This document shows positions 23,618 to 32,995 of a stretch of 64,000 nt of DNA, piece after piece. The number at the start of each line of letters is the position of its first letter. Positions within the stretch are counted from its first letter, which is position 1. The DNA comes from Exiguobacterium sp. J17977 (GTDB lineage Bacteria > Bacillota > Bacilli > Exiguobacteriales > Exiguobacteriaceae), in contig NZ_JAEQBB010000003.1 of assembly GCF_018616375.1 (NCBI RefSeq), positions 124,001 to 188,000 of the forward strand, read 5' to 3'. The notes under the pieces were generated by a model. That model saw only the letters and a program-made list of their open reading frames with translations, searched no databases and was not told the DNA's origin. Made by a program: the position numbers and the translations under genes.

Positions 23618-24463
23618 TCAGCTAGGCAATCGAATCCACGCCGAAGTGAAGATTTTTTGATAGCCGACTTCTTTGTAAATCTTGTTCGATGTCGGGTTGC
23701 TCAAATCCGTATAGAGCGTACAATATTGTTTCGACGTCAAGAGCTCCCGGCTCAACTCGGCGACGAGCGAGCGGGCATAGCCGCGCTTACGAAGCGCTTT
23801 TGGCGTGTAGACGAACGAGACGGTGACGCCGTTCGCGGTCTCGCGCGACTTTTTCGCACACGAGACAACCTTGCCGTCGACTTCCCAGACGTACACTTCT
23901 TGATTCTCGAGCATCGTCGCTATCTTTTGTGTCGCGTCCGTCTTCGACGAGACAGGCAAACCGGTTTCCTTTTCGAACGCGCTGTACGCTTTCACGAGGA
24001 ACGTCATATCGTCCTCGGTCGCCCGTCGCATCGATCCTTCTGACAGTTGGATGTCGTTGACGTGATCAAGACGATACAGTCCTTGCTCCATGAAGACTTT
24101 CGGCTCTCGCGCCGTCAGGATATACCAGAGCGTGTAGAAGTTCATCGCTAAATCGGCTTGCGAGACGACCTCGGTGAAGGGGATATCCCCATTCAACAGT
24201 TCAGGCACGAGCAAACGAAGGACGTCATCCTCTCGCTCGAGCTTCACGAGCACATAGTTGAGCGGATGAGGCGGCGTCACTTGAAGGATTGCGAGCACCT
24301 CACCGTCCTCTTCGACGGTCAGTTGATGATACGTCTCGTAGCGGCCTTGCTTGATGGCATCGAGCACGCCAATCATCAAGCTGTTCTCGGCCTCATGTTC
24401 GAGCAGGTAGGGCATGACACGTTCTTCAAATCCGGATAGGTCGTTCCAACGAATCAGTTCCAT
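23618..24463 (-). CDS. GNAT-family N-acetyltransferase
   Basis: 281 residues in two halves. The C-terminal half (about 140-281) is a GNAT domain: VYVWEVDGKVVSCA, VSFVYTPKALRKRGYARSLV as the acetyl-CoA loop (RKRGYA), and CTLYTDLSNPTSNKIYKEVGY as the last strand and helix. The N-terminal ~135 residues may be a degenerate GNAT repeat. The substrate is unknown. It starts with ATG at 24463 and could be the first gene of a transcript with the small membrane protein. Confidence 0.85.
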   Translation of the reverse strand: MELIRWNDLSGFEERVMPYLLEHEAENSLMIGVLDAIKQGRYETYHQLTVEEDGEVLAILQVTPPHPLNYVLVKLEREDDVLRLLVPELLNGDIPFTEVVSQADLAMNFYTLWYILTAREPKVFMEQGLYRLDHVNDIQLSEGSMRRATEDDMTFLVKAYSAFEKETGLPVSSKTDATQKIATMLENQEVYVWEVDGKVVSCAKKSRETANGVTVSFVYTPKALRKRGYARSLVAELSRELLTSKQYCTLYTDLSNPTSNKIYKEVGYQKIFTSAWIRLPS

Positions 24464-24490
24464 ATGAACACCCTTTCATCGTATGTATAC

Positions 24491-24522
24491 AAAACGGGCA
24501 AACCTGATGGCTTGCCCGTTTT
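24491..24522. terminator. Hairpin terminator downstream of the symporter gene
   Basis: 11-bp stem AAAACGGGCAA/TTGCCCGTTTT (24491-24501 with 24512-24522); serves the minus-strand symporter gene, and lies upstream of the GNAT start. Confidence 0.8.
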
Positions 24523-24549
24523 TTTCATTCTATCAAATTATAGACAGGA

Positions 24550-25755
24550 TTACGCGATTTCCTCGCGCGCTTTCGCATCGTCGAGCAATTTTGTGTTGCG
24601 CTTGAAGTAATGGACGATTTTGGCGATGGCCCCGTCTCCCGTGACGTTCGTCGCCGTACCGAAGCTATCTTGTGCCAAGTAGAGGGCGATGACGAGACTT
24701 TGCATCGTCGCATCGAACCCGAGAATCGAGCCGAACAATCCGAGTGAGGCCATGACGGCTCCACCTGGTACGCCTGGTGCCGCGATCATCGTCACGCCGA
24801 GGGCGAGGATGAACGGGAGCACGATGGCGAATGACATCGGCATACCGTTCAAGTACATGAGAGCGACACCGACCGATGTGAGCGTGATCGTCGATCCTGA
24901 CAAGTGGATGGTCGCACAGAGCGGCACCACGAAGTTGGCGACGCCTTCGTCCGTGTTGTTCGCTTTCGCCTGACGAAGTGTGACCGGGATTGTCGCCGCT
25001 GACGACTGTGTCCCGATAGCTGTGAAGTAAGCTGGCATCATCGTCTTCAAGAGACGGAGCGGGTTCTCTTTGTTGAGGCCCCCTGCAATCGAGTATTGAA
25101 TCAAGAGCATCGTCATGTGAAGGACGATGATCGTGACGAAGACGAGCGAGAACACCGAGAGAATCTCAGCGACTTGTCCGGCATACGTCATGTTCATGAA
25201 AATTCCGGCGATGTGAATCGGTAATAGTGGAATGATGACTTTGCTGATCAGTAGTTCAATGATATCGCGGAAATCCATAGCTAGGTCGAGCGAGCGCTTG
25301 CTTTCGATGGCGGCAATCCCGATGCCGATGACGAAGGCGAGAATGAGCGCCGTCATGACGCCGAATACCGGTGGAATCTCGAATTCGATGAAGCCTTTCA
25401 AGAGGGCTTCTTCCGGGTTTTCAGCTGACGTGTTGCTGCGTGCCAAGATTTGCGGGAATAAGTTGCTCGTTGTGAAGTAAGCGAGCGTCCCGGCGACGAC
25501 TGTAGAGATGTAGGCGATGGCGGCCGTCAAACCGACCAATTTCCCAGCGCCTTTTCCAAGTTCCCCGATTCCTGGAATGATGAAAGCGAGAATGATCAGT
25601 GGGATGGCGAAGCCTAAGAACTGCCCAAAGACGGTGTTGAACGTGACAAACGTTCGGACAATCCAGTTCTGGCTTTCTGGTACGATGCTACCGAGTAGAA
25701 TCCCGAATGCGATAGCGATGATGATGCGACCTAGAAGGCCAATACGTAATTTCAA
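24550..25755 (-). CDS. Dicarboxylate/amino acid:cation symporter (DAACS family)
   Basis: 401 residues from a TTG at 25755; an ATG at 25764 abuts the AGAGAGG ribosome site and is less likely. About eight membrane helices plus re-entrant loops. Family motifs are the serine-rich GTQSSAATIP, NFVVPLCATIHLSGS in helix 7, and AAPGVPGG in the second hairpin. It imports an amino acid (serine, threonine, glutamate) or dicarboxylate with sodium or protons; the exact substrate is not readable. It ends in a terminator. Confidence 0.9.
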   Translation of the reverse strand: MKLRIGLLGRIIIAIAFGILLGSIVPESQNWIVRTFVTFNTVFGQFLGFAIPLIILAFIIPGIGELGKGAGKLVGLTAAIAYISTVVAGTLAYFTTSNLFPQILARSNTSAENPEEALLKGFIEFEIPPVFGVMTALILAFVIGIGIAAIESKRSLDLAMDFRDIIELLISKVIIPLLPIHIAGIFMNMTYAGQVAEILSVFSLVFVTIIVLHMTMLLIQYSIAGGLNKENPLRLLKTMMPAYFTAIGTQSSAATIPVTLRQAKANNTDEGVANFVVPLCATIHLSGSTITLTSVGVALMYLNGMPMSFAIVLPFILALGVTMIAAPGVPGGAVMASLGLFGSILGFDATMQSLVIALYLAQDSFGTATNVTGDGAIAKIVHYFKRNTKLLDDAKAREEIA

Positions 25756-25818
25756 AAAAATCATCCTCTCTTAATGTTTGAATTGTTGCTATTTTCGCAC
25801 ATTTAGTGACGTGTTGCC

Positions 25819-25873
25819 ACCCTATCTTTCATTTTCCAACGAAGATTGACGTTTGACAACTTTGAAATAGGGT
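25819..25873 (-). promoter_or_regulatory. Promoter region of the symporter gene with distant inverted repeat
   Basis: ACCCTAT (25819-25825) and ATAGGGT (25867-25873) form a widely spaced dyad. Between them, on the minus strand, TTGTCA (25859-25854) and GAAAAT 17 bases on form a weak promoter. The whole may be a regulator site or chance. Confidence 0.3.
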
Positions 25874-25975
25874 ATCACAAAATGTTGGAGTGGAAAAGGG
25901 AGGGACCTTCTTCTTTTCCTAATATACAAACGATGTTATGATTAATTTTGAATAGACGTAAAGGAGGGGTGACGC

Positions 25976-26197
25976 GTGCAGGTACAACGAACAACGATCC
26001 ATATCGCGGGTCAGGACTATACGATCGTCAGCGAAGAGCCGGCCGATCATGTGAGGGAAGTGGGCTTTCTGGTCGATAGCAAGATCCGTGAGATTCGTGA
26101 ACAGTCCCCTCATCTAGACGCTCGTCAGGCAGCGGTGCTCGCCGCTATCCAAATCGCGAGTGATCACGTCAAAACTAAACGAAATACGGGAGAATAA
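25976..26197 (+). CDS. zapA: Cell division protein ZapA
   Basis: 73 residues from GTG at 25976 behind AAGGAGGGG. Starts VQRTTIHIAGQDYTIVSEE, the beta-hairpin of ZapA, followed by the helix DHVREVGFLVDSKIREIRE and a coiled-coil tail. It is slightly shorter than the ~85 residues of Bacillus ZapA. ZapA bundles FtsZ protofilaments at the division site. It heads the run zapA-cvpA-polX-mutS2, the same order as in Bacillus subtilis, which supports the call. Confidence 0.9.
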   Translation: MQVQRTTIHIAGQDYTIVSEEPADHVREVGFLVDSKIREIREQSPHLDARQAAVLAAIQIASDHVKTKRNTGE

Positions 26198-26205
26198 ATC
26201 ACTTT

Positions 26206-26742
26206 ATGGTTACTCTACTTATACTGTTTTTCTTGTTCATCGGAATCGTTAACGGATTCCGTCGCGGGGCGATTTTGCAACTCGGCCATTGGGTCGCGCT
26301 CATCATCAGCTTCCTCGTCGCCAATGCCTACTACCGTGATCTTGCCGAAGCGTTCAAGCTATGGATTCCATATCCGTCGCAACTCGACGGCTCGCTTCCG
26401 GAAGGTGTCATCGATTTAAACGCACTGACAGGACTCGAGATGACGTTCTATAACGTCTTCTGGTTCGTCGTCTTGTTCGTCATCACGAAGCTCGTCTTGC
26501 ATCTCATCCTATCGATGCTCGACTTCTTGACGGACTTGCCGATCTTGCGTCAATTGAAAGGAATCATCGGAGCGGTCCTCGGCTTCTTCGAGGCGTACGT
26601 GATCACGTTCTTCATTTTGTGGGTCATCGCGTTCGTACCGATGGCAAGCGTCCAAAGCGCCGTCGACAACTCGTCGCTCGCGACGTACATCATTCAAGAC
26701 ACGCCATATCTCTCTGAATGGTTCTCGAATAAGATGTTGTAA
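26206..26742 (+). CDS. CvpA family membrane protein
   Basis: 178 residues with four membrane helices: the N-terminal LILFFLFIGIVNGFRRGAI and the later VFWFVVLFVITKLVLHLILS and LGFFEAYVITFFILWVIAF. This is the CvpA/YshB layout. CvpA was linked to colicin V export in E. coli; its general role is still unclear. It follows zapA by 8 bases and holds the position of yshB in Bacillus subtilis. A hairpin follows it but lies very close to polX. Confidence 0.88.
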   Translation: MVTLLILFFLFIGIVNGFRRGAILQLGHWVALIISFLVANAYYRDLAEAFKLWIPYPSQLDGSLPEGVIDLNALTGLEMTFYNVFWFVVLFVITKLVLHLILSMLDFLTDLPILRQLKGIIGAVLGFFEAYVITFFILWVIAFVPMASVQSAVDNSSLATYIIQDTPYLSEWFSNKML

Positions 26743-26748
26743 CACGAC

Positions 26749-26788
26749 AGGCCGGAATGCAAGCTAGTGCTTGTGTCTCGGCCTTTTC
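26749..26788 (+). terminator. Hairpin between cvpA and polX
   Basis: AGGCCG/CGGCCT outer stem (26749-26754 with 26779-26784) with an inner CAAGC/GCTTG stem, followed by TTTTCTG. Probably an attenuating terminator between zapA-cvpA and polX-mutS2. Confidence 0.7.
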
Positions 26789-26811
26789 TGTATGGAAAAG
26801 GGGGAAGCACG

Positions 26812-28521
26812 ATGAATAAAGTCGAAGCGATGATGCTGCTAGAGAAAATCGCGCAATATATGGAGATTAAAGGGGAGAACCCGTTCAAAATCAACGCCTT
26901 CCGCAAAGCCGCGACGGCGCTCGAGAACACGGAACTCGAACTCGAGGACATCGAAGATTTGACGACAATCGCGGGAATCGGCAAAGGGACGGCCGCCGTC
27001 CTCGAAGAATGGCGGGACACGGGACGCAGTGAAGTGCTCGAGTCACTCCAAGAAGAGATTCCGTACGGTCTCATGAAACTGCTCAAAATCCAAGGACTCG
27101 GCGGCAAGAAGCTCGCCAAGCTCCGTGAGGTCGGCGTCGTCGACCTCGAGACGCTCATCACCGTATTAGAGGACGGAACGGCCGCGAGCCTGCCTGGCTT
27201 CGGCGCCAAGAGCGTCGAGAAGTTGCTCACGGCGGCCCGGAACCTCGAGTCACGCCCGGAACGCCTCGCGTACGCCATGATGCGTCCGGTCGTCGAAGAG
27301 ATTGAAGCGGTGCTCGAAGCCGAGCCGCTCGTCTTGCGCCATTCGGTCGGCGGCAGTTTCCGCCGCGCCGAGGAGACGTGTAAAGACCTCGACTTCATCA
27401 TCGCGACCGAAGAGCCTGTCGCCCTCCGTGACAAGCTGCTCGCCCTCCCGTTCATCAATGAGGTGATCGCGGCCGGCGAGACGAAAGTATCACTCGTCCT
27501 CGAACGTGAGGAGATGGTGTCGGTCGACTTCCGCATGGTCGAACCGGGCGCCTTCGCCGCGACACTGCATCACTTCACCGGCTCGAAAGACCATAACGTG
27601 CGCATGCGCCAGCTCGCCAAAGCGAAGGGTGAGTCGATTTCCGAGTACGGCGTCGAGACGGCGGACGGCCTCTGGCAACCGGAGACGGAAGCCGAGTTGT
27701 TCGAACGTTACGGGCTGCCGTTCATCCCGCCGGAGCTCCGGGCCGGAAACGCAGAGTTCGAGCACGACCTCTCGAAGCTCGTCACGCTCGACGACATCAG
27801 GGCCGACGCCCATATGCACACGGTCTGGTCGGATGGGAAGCTGACGGTCGACGAACTCGTCGCAGCGATGAAAGTGCGAGGCTATGAGTGGATTGCCATC
27901 ACCGACCACGGCAAATACATGTCGTTCGTCAACGGCTTGACCGAGGAACGGCTCGAGGCGCAAGGGGAAGAGATTCTCGCCGCCGCCAAAAAGCACGATA
28001 TGCACGTCCTGCGCGGTGTCGAGATGGACATCCGCCCGGACGGGACGCTCGACTATGAGCCTGAGTTCTTGGCGACACTCGACTACGTCGTCGCCTCGAT
28101 TCACTCGAAGATGGACCAATCCGTCGACGAGATTATGGCTCGGCTCGAGAACGCCTGCCGCTCGCCGTACGTCAACGTCATCGCCCATCCGACCGGTCGC
28201 CTCATCGGGCGCCGTGACGGGTATCCGATCGACGAGGAGCGCTTGATCGCCCTCGCGAAAGAGACGGGGACGGCGCTCGAGTTGAACGCGAACCCGAACC
28301 GGCTCGACTTGACAGCCTCGACGCTTAAGAAAGCGAAGGCGGCCGGCGTTAAACTGATGATCAACACCGACACGCACCACCCTGATATGATGGAAGATAT
28401 GGCACTCGGCGTCCTGCACGCCCGGAAAGCCTATCTCGAACCGTCAGACATCATCAACTGCCTCTCGTTCGAGGACGCCAAGGCGTTCATCGACGCGAAG
28501 CGACAGAAAGGAACATGCTAG
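26812..28521 (+). CDS. polX: DNA polymerase/3'-5' exonuclease PolX
   Basis: ATG at 26812 after AAGGGGGAAG. 569 residues, the size of Bacillus PolX. Helix-hairpin-helix motifs at about 40-130 (TIAGIGKGTAAVLEEW, KIQGLGGKKLAKL). The Pol beta-like palm shows SVGGSFRRAEETCKDLDFII with the catalytic aspartates and a third in SVDFRM. The C-terminal PHP domain (about 330-569) starts DAHMHTVWSDGK and has ITDHGKYM, giving the manganese-dependent nuclease. It fills gaps in base excision repair. Its stop abuts the mutS2 ATG. Confidence 0.96.
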   Translation: MNKVEAMMLLEKIAQYMEIKGENPFKINAFRKAATALENTELELEDIEDLTTIAGIGKGTAAVLEEWRDTGRSEVLESLQEEIPYGLMKLLKIQGLGGKKLAKLREVGVVDLETLITVLEDGTAASLPGFGAKSVEKLLTAARNLESRPERLAYAMMRPVVEEIEAVLEAEPLVLRHSVGGSFRRAEETCKDLDFIIATEEPVALRDKLLALPFINEVIAAGETKVSLVLEREEMVSVDFRMVEPGAFAATLHHFTGSKDHNVRMRQLAKAKGESISEYGVETADGLWQPETEAELFERYGLPFIPPELRAGNAEFEHDLSKLVTLDDIRADAHMHTVWSDGKLTVDELVAAMKVRGYEWIAITDHGKYMSFVNGLTEERLEAQGEEILAAAKKHDMHVLRGVEMDIRPDGTLDYEPEFLATLDYVVASIHSKMDQSVDEIMARLENACRSPYVNVIAHPTGRLIGRRDGYPIDEERLIALAKETGTALELNANPNRLDLTASTLKKAKAAGVKLMINTDTHHPDMMEDMALGVLHARKAYLEPSDIINCLSFEDAKAFIDAKRQKGTC

Positions 28522-30876
28522 ATGGATCACGCGTTACGCGTTTTAGAATATGAAAAACTCCGCCAGCAGCTCGCCGCCCACGCCGCGAGCTCGCTCGGAA
28601 AAGAACGGGCGCTCAACATGCAGCCCGACTATACGTACGACCGGGTATTGTCGAACTTGAACGTCACCCGCGAGGCGACCGAGGTCGTAAGGCTCCGGGA
28701 CCGTCTCCCGCTCGGTGGACTGACCGACGTCCGCAGTGAAGTGAAACGGGCCGCCATCGGCTCGGTCCTCTCGACGAGCGAACTGCTCGCCGTCGCCGCC
28801 GTCATGTACAGCGGCCGCCAAGTGAAGAACTTCTTCGAGAAGCTTCACGAGGACAATGAAGACCTCCGCATCCCGCGTCTCGACGAGTATGCCGAGCGTT
28901 TGACGAAACTAATCGAGGTCGAACAGACAATCCGTCAGGCCATCGACGACCAAGGCACGGTCCAAGATTCGGCGAGCGACCGTCTCCGCGGTCTCCGGAC
29001 CCAGCTCCGTAGCTTCGAGGGCAGCGTCCGCTCACGGATTGACAACATCCTCCGCAACAATGCGAAGATGCTGTCGGACGCCATCGTCACGATTCGGAAC
29101 GACCGCTACGTCGTCCCGGTCAAGATGGAGTACCGCCAAGCGTTCGGCGGGATCGTCCACGACCAATCGGCATCGGGCCAGACGCTCTTCATCGAGCCAC
29201 AGGCGATCGTGTCGATCAACAACGAGATTCAAGAAGTACGCTTGAAAGAGCGCGCCGAAATCGACCGCATCTTGAGCGAACTGTCGGACCTCGTCGGCGG
29301 TGTCGCCGATTCGGTCGTGACGAACCTCGACGTGCTCGCCACGCTCGACTTCGTGTTCGCGAAAGTCGCTTACGGCCATCAGCTCAAAGCGACGGAACCG
29401 AAACTGAACGACGAGCGAGAAATCAAGTTGAAACAGGCGCGCCATCCGTTCATCCCGCAAGACGAGGTCGTGCCGATCACGGTCGAGCTCGGTGAGGCGT
29501 TCACATCGCTCGTCATCACCGGACCGAACACCGGCGGGAAGACGGTCACGCTCAAGACGCTCGGACTGCTCCAATTGATGGTGCAGTCAGGTCTGTACGT
29601 GCCGGCCGAATTCGGGACGGAGCTGTCCGTCTTTGACGCCATCTATGCCGATATCGGCGACGAGCAGTCAATCGAGCAGAGCCTCTCGACATTCAGCTCG
29701 CACATGACGAACATCGTCAGCATGCTCGACAAGATTGACTTCATGTCACTCGTCCTATTCGATGAGCTTGGTGCCGGGACCGACCCGCAAGAAGGGGCGG
29801 CCCTTGCCATCGCCATCCTTGACGAAGTGAAACGTCGCGGCGCCCGTGTGGCGGCGACGACGCACTACTCGGAACTGAAGGCGTACGCCTATAACCGCGA
29901 AGGCGTCATGAACGCCTCGATGGAGTTCGATATCGAATCGCTCAGCCCGACGTATCGTCTATTGATTGGCGTACCGGGACGTTCGAACGCGTTCGAGATT
30001 AGCCGACGTCTCGGCTTATCGGAACAGGTCATCGACAAGGCGCGGAGCCACGTTGGTACCGACGCCGAGTCGGTCGAATCGATGATCAATGAGCTCGAGG
30101 CGGCCAAGCATCGCGCCGAGCAACTCGAGAAAGAATTGATCGTCAAACGCCACGACCTCGAAGAAGAGCAGGCTGCGTTCGAAGCGAAGCTGACCGATTT
30201 CGAGCGCGAGCGCGACACGATGTACGGTGAAGCCGAGGCCCGTGCCGAGAAGGCAGTCGAACAGGCGAAGCGCCAGGCAAACGAAGTCATCGACCGCTTG
30301 AAGAAGCTGCGTGAGGAAGGCATCATCAAAGAGCACGAGATTATCGCCGCGAAGAAACAGCTCGAATCGGCGAAACCGACGCTCCAAGACAAAAAGATCC
30401 AAAAAGTGAAACAAAAAGCGCAACAGAAACGTACGTTCAGTAAAGGCGAAGAAGTGAAAGTGACGACGTTCAACCAAAAGGGCTATATCGTCAAGCAATT
30501 GAACGATAACGAGTACAACGTCCAAGTCGGGATTATGAAAGTGAACGTCAAAGCGGACGACCTTCAAAAGATCGGCCCGTCGAAAGAGCAGTCGCTCCAG
30601 TCGAAAGGCAGCTCGCTCAAACGTCAGAGCTCGACGAAGTCGGAACTCGACTTGCGCGGCGTCCGGGTCGAAGAAGGGCTTTCCCGCCTCGACAAATATA
30701 TCGACGAGGCACTCGTGTCCGGGTATGACAACGTCCGCATCATCCACGGTCTTGGGACCGGGGCGATGCGCCAAGCGACGCAGGAGTATCTGAAAGGACA
30801 TCGTCACGTGAAGAGTCAGCGCCCCGGGGGGATGGGGGAAGGCGGACTCGGTGTCACGGTCGTCGAGCTGAAGTGA
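28522..30876 (+). CDS. mutS2: Endonuclease MutS2 / ribosome rescue ATPase
   Basis: 784 residues. Domains: a MutS-like core and clamp, an ATPase with Walker A GPNTGGKTVTLKTLG (334-341) and Walker B LVLFDELGAGTDPQEGA, a long coiled coil (about 510-620), a KOW-like segment (FSKGEEVKVTTFNQKGYIV), and a C-terminal Smr domain from about 707 (LDLRGVRVEEGL, IIHGLGTGAMR). No mismatch-recognition domain is present, as expected. In Bacillus it splits collided ribosomes and also affects recombination. It starts directly after polX, no gap. Confidence 0.96.
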   Translation: MDHALRVLEYEKLRQQLAAHAASSLGKERALNMQPDYTYDRVLSNLNVTREATEVVRLRDRLPLGGLTDVRSEVKRAAIGSVLSTSELLAVAAVMYSGRQVKNFFEKLHEDNEDLRIPRLDEYAERLTKLIEVEQTIRQAIDDQGTVQDSASDRLRGLRTQLRSFEGSVRSRIDNILRNNAKMLSDAIVTIRNDRYVVPVKMEYRQAFGGIVHDQSASGQTLFIEPQAIVSINNEIQEVRLKERAEIDRILSELSDLVGGVADSVVTNLDVLATLDFVFAKVAYGHQLKATEPKLNDEREIKLKQARHPFIPQDEVVPITVELGEAFTSLVITGPNTGGKTVTLKTLGLLQLMVQSGLYVPAEFGTELSVFDAIYADIGDEQSIEQSLSTFSSHMTNIVSMLDKIDFMSLVLFDELGAGTDPQEGAALAIAILDEVKRRGARVAATTHYSELKAYAYNREGVMNASMEFDIESLSPTYRLLIGVPGRSNAFEISRRLGLSEQVIDKARSHVGTDAESVESMINELEAAKHRAEQLEKELIVKRHDLEEEQAAFEAKLTDFERERDTMYGEAEARAEKAVEQAKRQANEVIDRLKKLREEGIIKEHEIIAAKKQLESAKPTLQDKKIQKVKQKAQQKRTFSKGEEVKVTTFNQKGYIVKQLNDNEYNVQVGIMKVNVKADDLQKIGPSKEQSLQSKGSSLKRQSSTKSELDLRGVRVEEGLSRLDKYIDEALVSGYDNVRIIHGLGTGAMRQATQEYLKGHRHVKSQRPGGMGEGGLGVTVVELK

Positions 30877-30880
30877 GGGT

Positions 30881-31300
30881 ATGATGATAATGGGGAACGT
30901 AACGTTCGGTGTATTGCTTGAGTCGCTCGGTCTGTATACGATTGCCGGGCTCATGATTGTCGTCGGTCTCGCCATCTTCGAGGTGACGACACCGTACAGC
31001 AATTGGCGCGAGATTCAAAAAGGAAATATTGCCGTCGCACTCGCGACCGGCGGGAAAATCGTCGGTCTCGCCAATATCTTCCGCGTCGTCGAGAGCCATC
31101 ACGATCAGACGATGGACGTGTTGGTCGGCGGGAGCTTCGGCTTCTTGCTCTTGTTGGTGACGTATTGGCTATTCGAATTTTTGACGCCGTCGCTCAAAGT
31201 GAACGAGGAGATCGGGAAAGGGAATATCGCCGTCGGCTTGATGGCGTTCCTGCTCTCGATTGGGGTCTCGCTCGTCGTTGGTGCGGCGTTGGTGAGGTGA
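30881..31300 (+). CDS. DUF350 family membrane protein, YshE-like
   Basis: 139 residues and four membrane helices in two repeats; each repeat has a helix followed by a conserved polar turn (REIQKGNIAVALATGGKIVG and EEIGKGNIAVGLMAFLLSIG), the mark of DUF350. Function unknown. It follows mutS2 by four bases, as yshE does in Bacillus subtilis, and is the last gene of the conserved left half before the accessory block. Confidence 0.88.
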   Translation: MMIMGNVTFGVLLESLGLYTIAGLMIVVGLAIFEVTTPYSNWREIQKGNIAVALATGGKIVGLANIFRVVESHHDQTMDVLVGGSFGFLLLLVTYWLFEFLTPSLKVNEEIGKGNIAVGLMAFLLSIGVSLVVGAALVR

Positions 31301-31304
31301 AGAC

Positions 31305-31391
31305 ATGGTATATGAGAGACTAGCGAAGATTCTCTTCATCGGGGCCGGCCTGTTTTTAGTGGCAGCGGCACTGTGGTTTATCTTTTATTAA
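31305..31391 (+). CDS. 28-residue single-helix membrane peptide
   Basis: ATG at 31305, TAA at 31389-31391. GAGGTG, overlapping the DUF350 stop, lies five bases before the ATG. The peptide begins MVYERLAKILF and is hydrophobic to its end (LFLVAAALWFIFY), a single membrane helix with a basic start. It fills the space between the DUF350 stop and the terminator. Codon use resembles the operon. Unknown function; too short to be certain. Confidence 0.5.
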   Translation: MVYERLAKILFIGAGLFLVAAALWFIFY

Positions 31392-31401
31392 GACTAAAGT
31401 T

Positions 31402-31441
31402 AAAAAAGACTGCATTCTTCTACACTGATTGCAGTTTTTTA
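31402..31441 (+). terminator. Terminator of the polX-mutS2 operon
   Basis: ACTGCA/TGCAGT stem (31409-31414 with 31430-31435) within A-run and T-run flanks. It marks the left edge of the AT-rich accessory DNA. Confidence 0.75.
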
Positions 31442-31553
31442 TTTATAAAATTTCATAAATTATTTATATGAAGATTCTATTTTTGGAATCTATAGGATAT
31501 TTAAAATAGGTATGTGGTAAAATATATTAAAAAATAAATGGATGTGTATACTA

Positions 31554-32846
31554 ATGAGATTAACGGTTTCTCAAGTATTTGGTGTGAGTAAAGATATGGT
31601 TCTTAGTTACATTGAAAGAGATCAAGTAGACGCAAAATTTAAAGAAGCATTAGAGGGAGACAAACATATCATTGTTTATGGTTCTTCTAAACAAGGCAAA
31701 TCTGCACTCAGAAGAAAGCATCTCTCTGAGGAAAAAGAGATATTAATACAATGCGGTCCCCAACATAACACAGCAGACATCTATGCATCGATTCTACGGC
31801 AATTTGAAATTCTTTTAGAAACTTCTTCATCAGAAAAAACAATTAAAGCCGGTGAGGCAAATGCAGGAATTAAAGTAAAGGTTAAAGTTCCTTTTTTAGG
31901 TGAAGGTGATGGGAGTTTAGGAATTAAAGGTTCGGATGCTGTCGAAAAAGTAATAAATTATAAGTCAATTGATATTAATTTAGAGTTAGCTCAAGATATT
32001 GGAGAAGTAATTCATATTACAAAAAGAGATAAAGTAATTGTGTTAGAAAACTTCCATTATTTAAGTGATGAGGTTCAACGTAAATTAGCCTTTGATTTAC
32101 GTTCATTTCAAGAAATAGGAATAAGATTTATTATTTTAGGAATATGGCGTGAGCGAAATCGGCTAAATCAATTTAATGGAGATTTAGTTGACAGAATAGT
32201 AGAGATACCTGTTGAGCCTTGGGAGGATAAAGATTTTGATCAAGTTATTAATAAAGGCGTTAATCAATTAAACATTCGTTTTTCTGATGAAGTGAAACGT
32301 CGAATTATCGAGGTCTCTTTTGGGAATATCGGTATTGTGCAAGAAATTTGTAAGCAATTCTGTATTTCTTCTAAAGTGATAGGTAAAACTGAAAATTGTT
32401 TAATATTAGAGGATATAGAAATATTAGAGGAAGCGATTGGTATTAAGGTAGAGAGTTATACTTCGAGACATCTTAGAGCGCTTGAAAGTATAGCTGACGC
32501 TAGTCGTCTTTATGAAAGAGGTCTTTTTTTACCCTATTACATAGTAAAAGTTATTCTTGAAACAGACATTGAAGATTTAAAACAAGGAATTCAAAGACAA
32601 GAACTACATTCGAAAATTAAAGATGTACATTACAGATCAGAAGATGTTAGACCTGGTGATATGACAAATTTATTACATGGGCTCGGGGTCCTTCAGAATA
32701 AAAAGTCAGTTGTCCCACCACTTTTTGATTATGATATTACAAATCGACGGCTTCGAATTATCGATTCAACACTATTCTTTTTCTTAAAGTTTACTGATAA
32801 ACAAATTATATTAGATGAGATACCAAATCCAACTGAATACTTATAA
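31554..32846 (+). CDS. AT-rich P-loop ATPase (AAA/STAND-like), defence candidate
   Basis: The second ATG (31554) is preferred; GGATGTG stands 8 bases before it, while the ATG at 31542 has no ribosome site. 430 residues. The N-terminus VSQVFGVSKDMVLSYIERD leads to a P-loop GSSKQGKS (43-50, K49) and a Walker B-like IVLENFHYL with E165. The C-terminal half is helical, possibly winged-helix, ending in a hydrophobic stretch (LRIIDSTLFFFLKF). No membrane segment. I do not recognise a named family. G+C is far below the surroundings, so it was acquired. A small membrane protein follows, suggesting a sensor-effector pair. Confidence 0.65.
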   Translation: MRLTVSQVFGVSKDMVLSYIERDQVDAKFKEALEGDKHIIVYGSSKQGKSALRRKHLSEEKEILIQCGPQHNTADIYASILRQFEILLETSSSEKTIKAGEANAGIKVKVKVPFLGEGDGSLGIKGSDAVEKVINYKSIDINLELAQDIGEVIHITKRDKVIVLENFHYLSDEVQRKLAFDLRSFQEIGIRFIILGIWRERNRLNQFNGDLVDRIVEIPVEPWEDKDFDQVINKGVNQLNIRFSDEVKRRIIEVSFGNIGIVQEICKQFCISSKVIGKTENCLILEDIEILEEAIGIKVESYTSRHLRALESIADASRLYERGLFLPYYIVKVILETDIEDLKQGIQRQELHSKIKDVHYRSEDVRPGDMTNLLHGLGVLQNKKSVVPPLFDYDITNRRLRIIDSTLFFFLKFTDKQIILDEIPNPTEYL

Positions 32847-32995
32847 TAGCTTGAAAATAAAAGTTTTATAAAAAAATCCTAAATTCAAAATTTAATTAAT
32901 ATAATCTTAGCTGTTATATGGTAAAGAAAAAGTATATTAAGTTATTTTGAATGTTATATAGAATATAATAAATTAATGAAAAAAGGAAAAAGTAC
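32847..32995 (+). other. AT-rich spacer between the ATPase and membrane-protein genes
   Basis: 149 bases, almost all A and T, without an ORF. A TATAAT at 32964-32969 could be a -10 box for the following gene, so the two genes may be transcribed together or separately. No strong terminator hairpin is visible. Confidence 0.4.

Noticed and set aside
25919-26113. 64-codon minus-strand frame over the zapA start
   Set aside because: Overlaps the strong zapA ribosome site and has no own ribosome site or family resemblance.
27490-28419. 309-codon open frame antisense to polX
   Set aside because: Shadow of the high-GC codon pattern of polX; no recognisable domain.
30016-31002. 328-codon open frame antisense to the mutS2 coiled coil
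   Set aside because: Leu/Phe/Arg-rich shadow of Glu/Lys-rich coding; overlaps mutS2 and DUF350.
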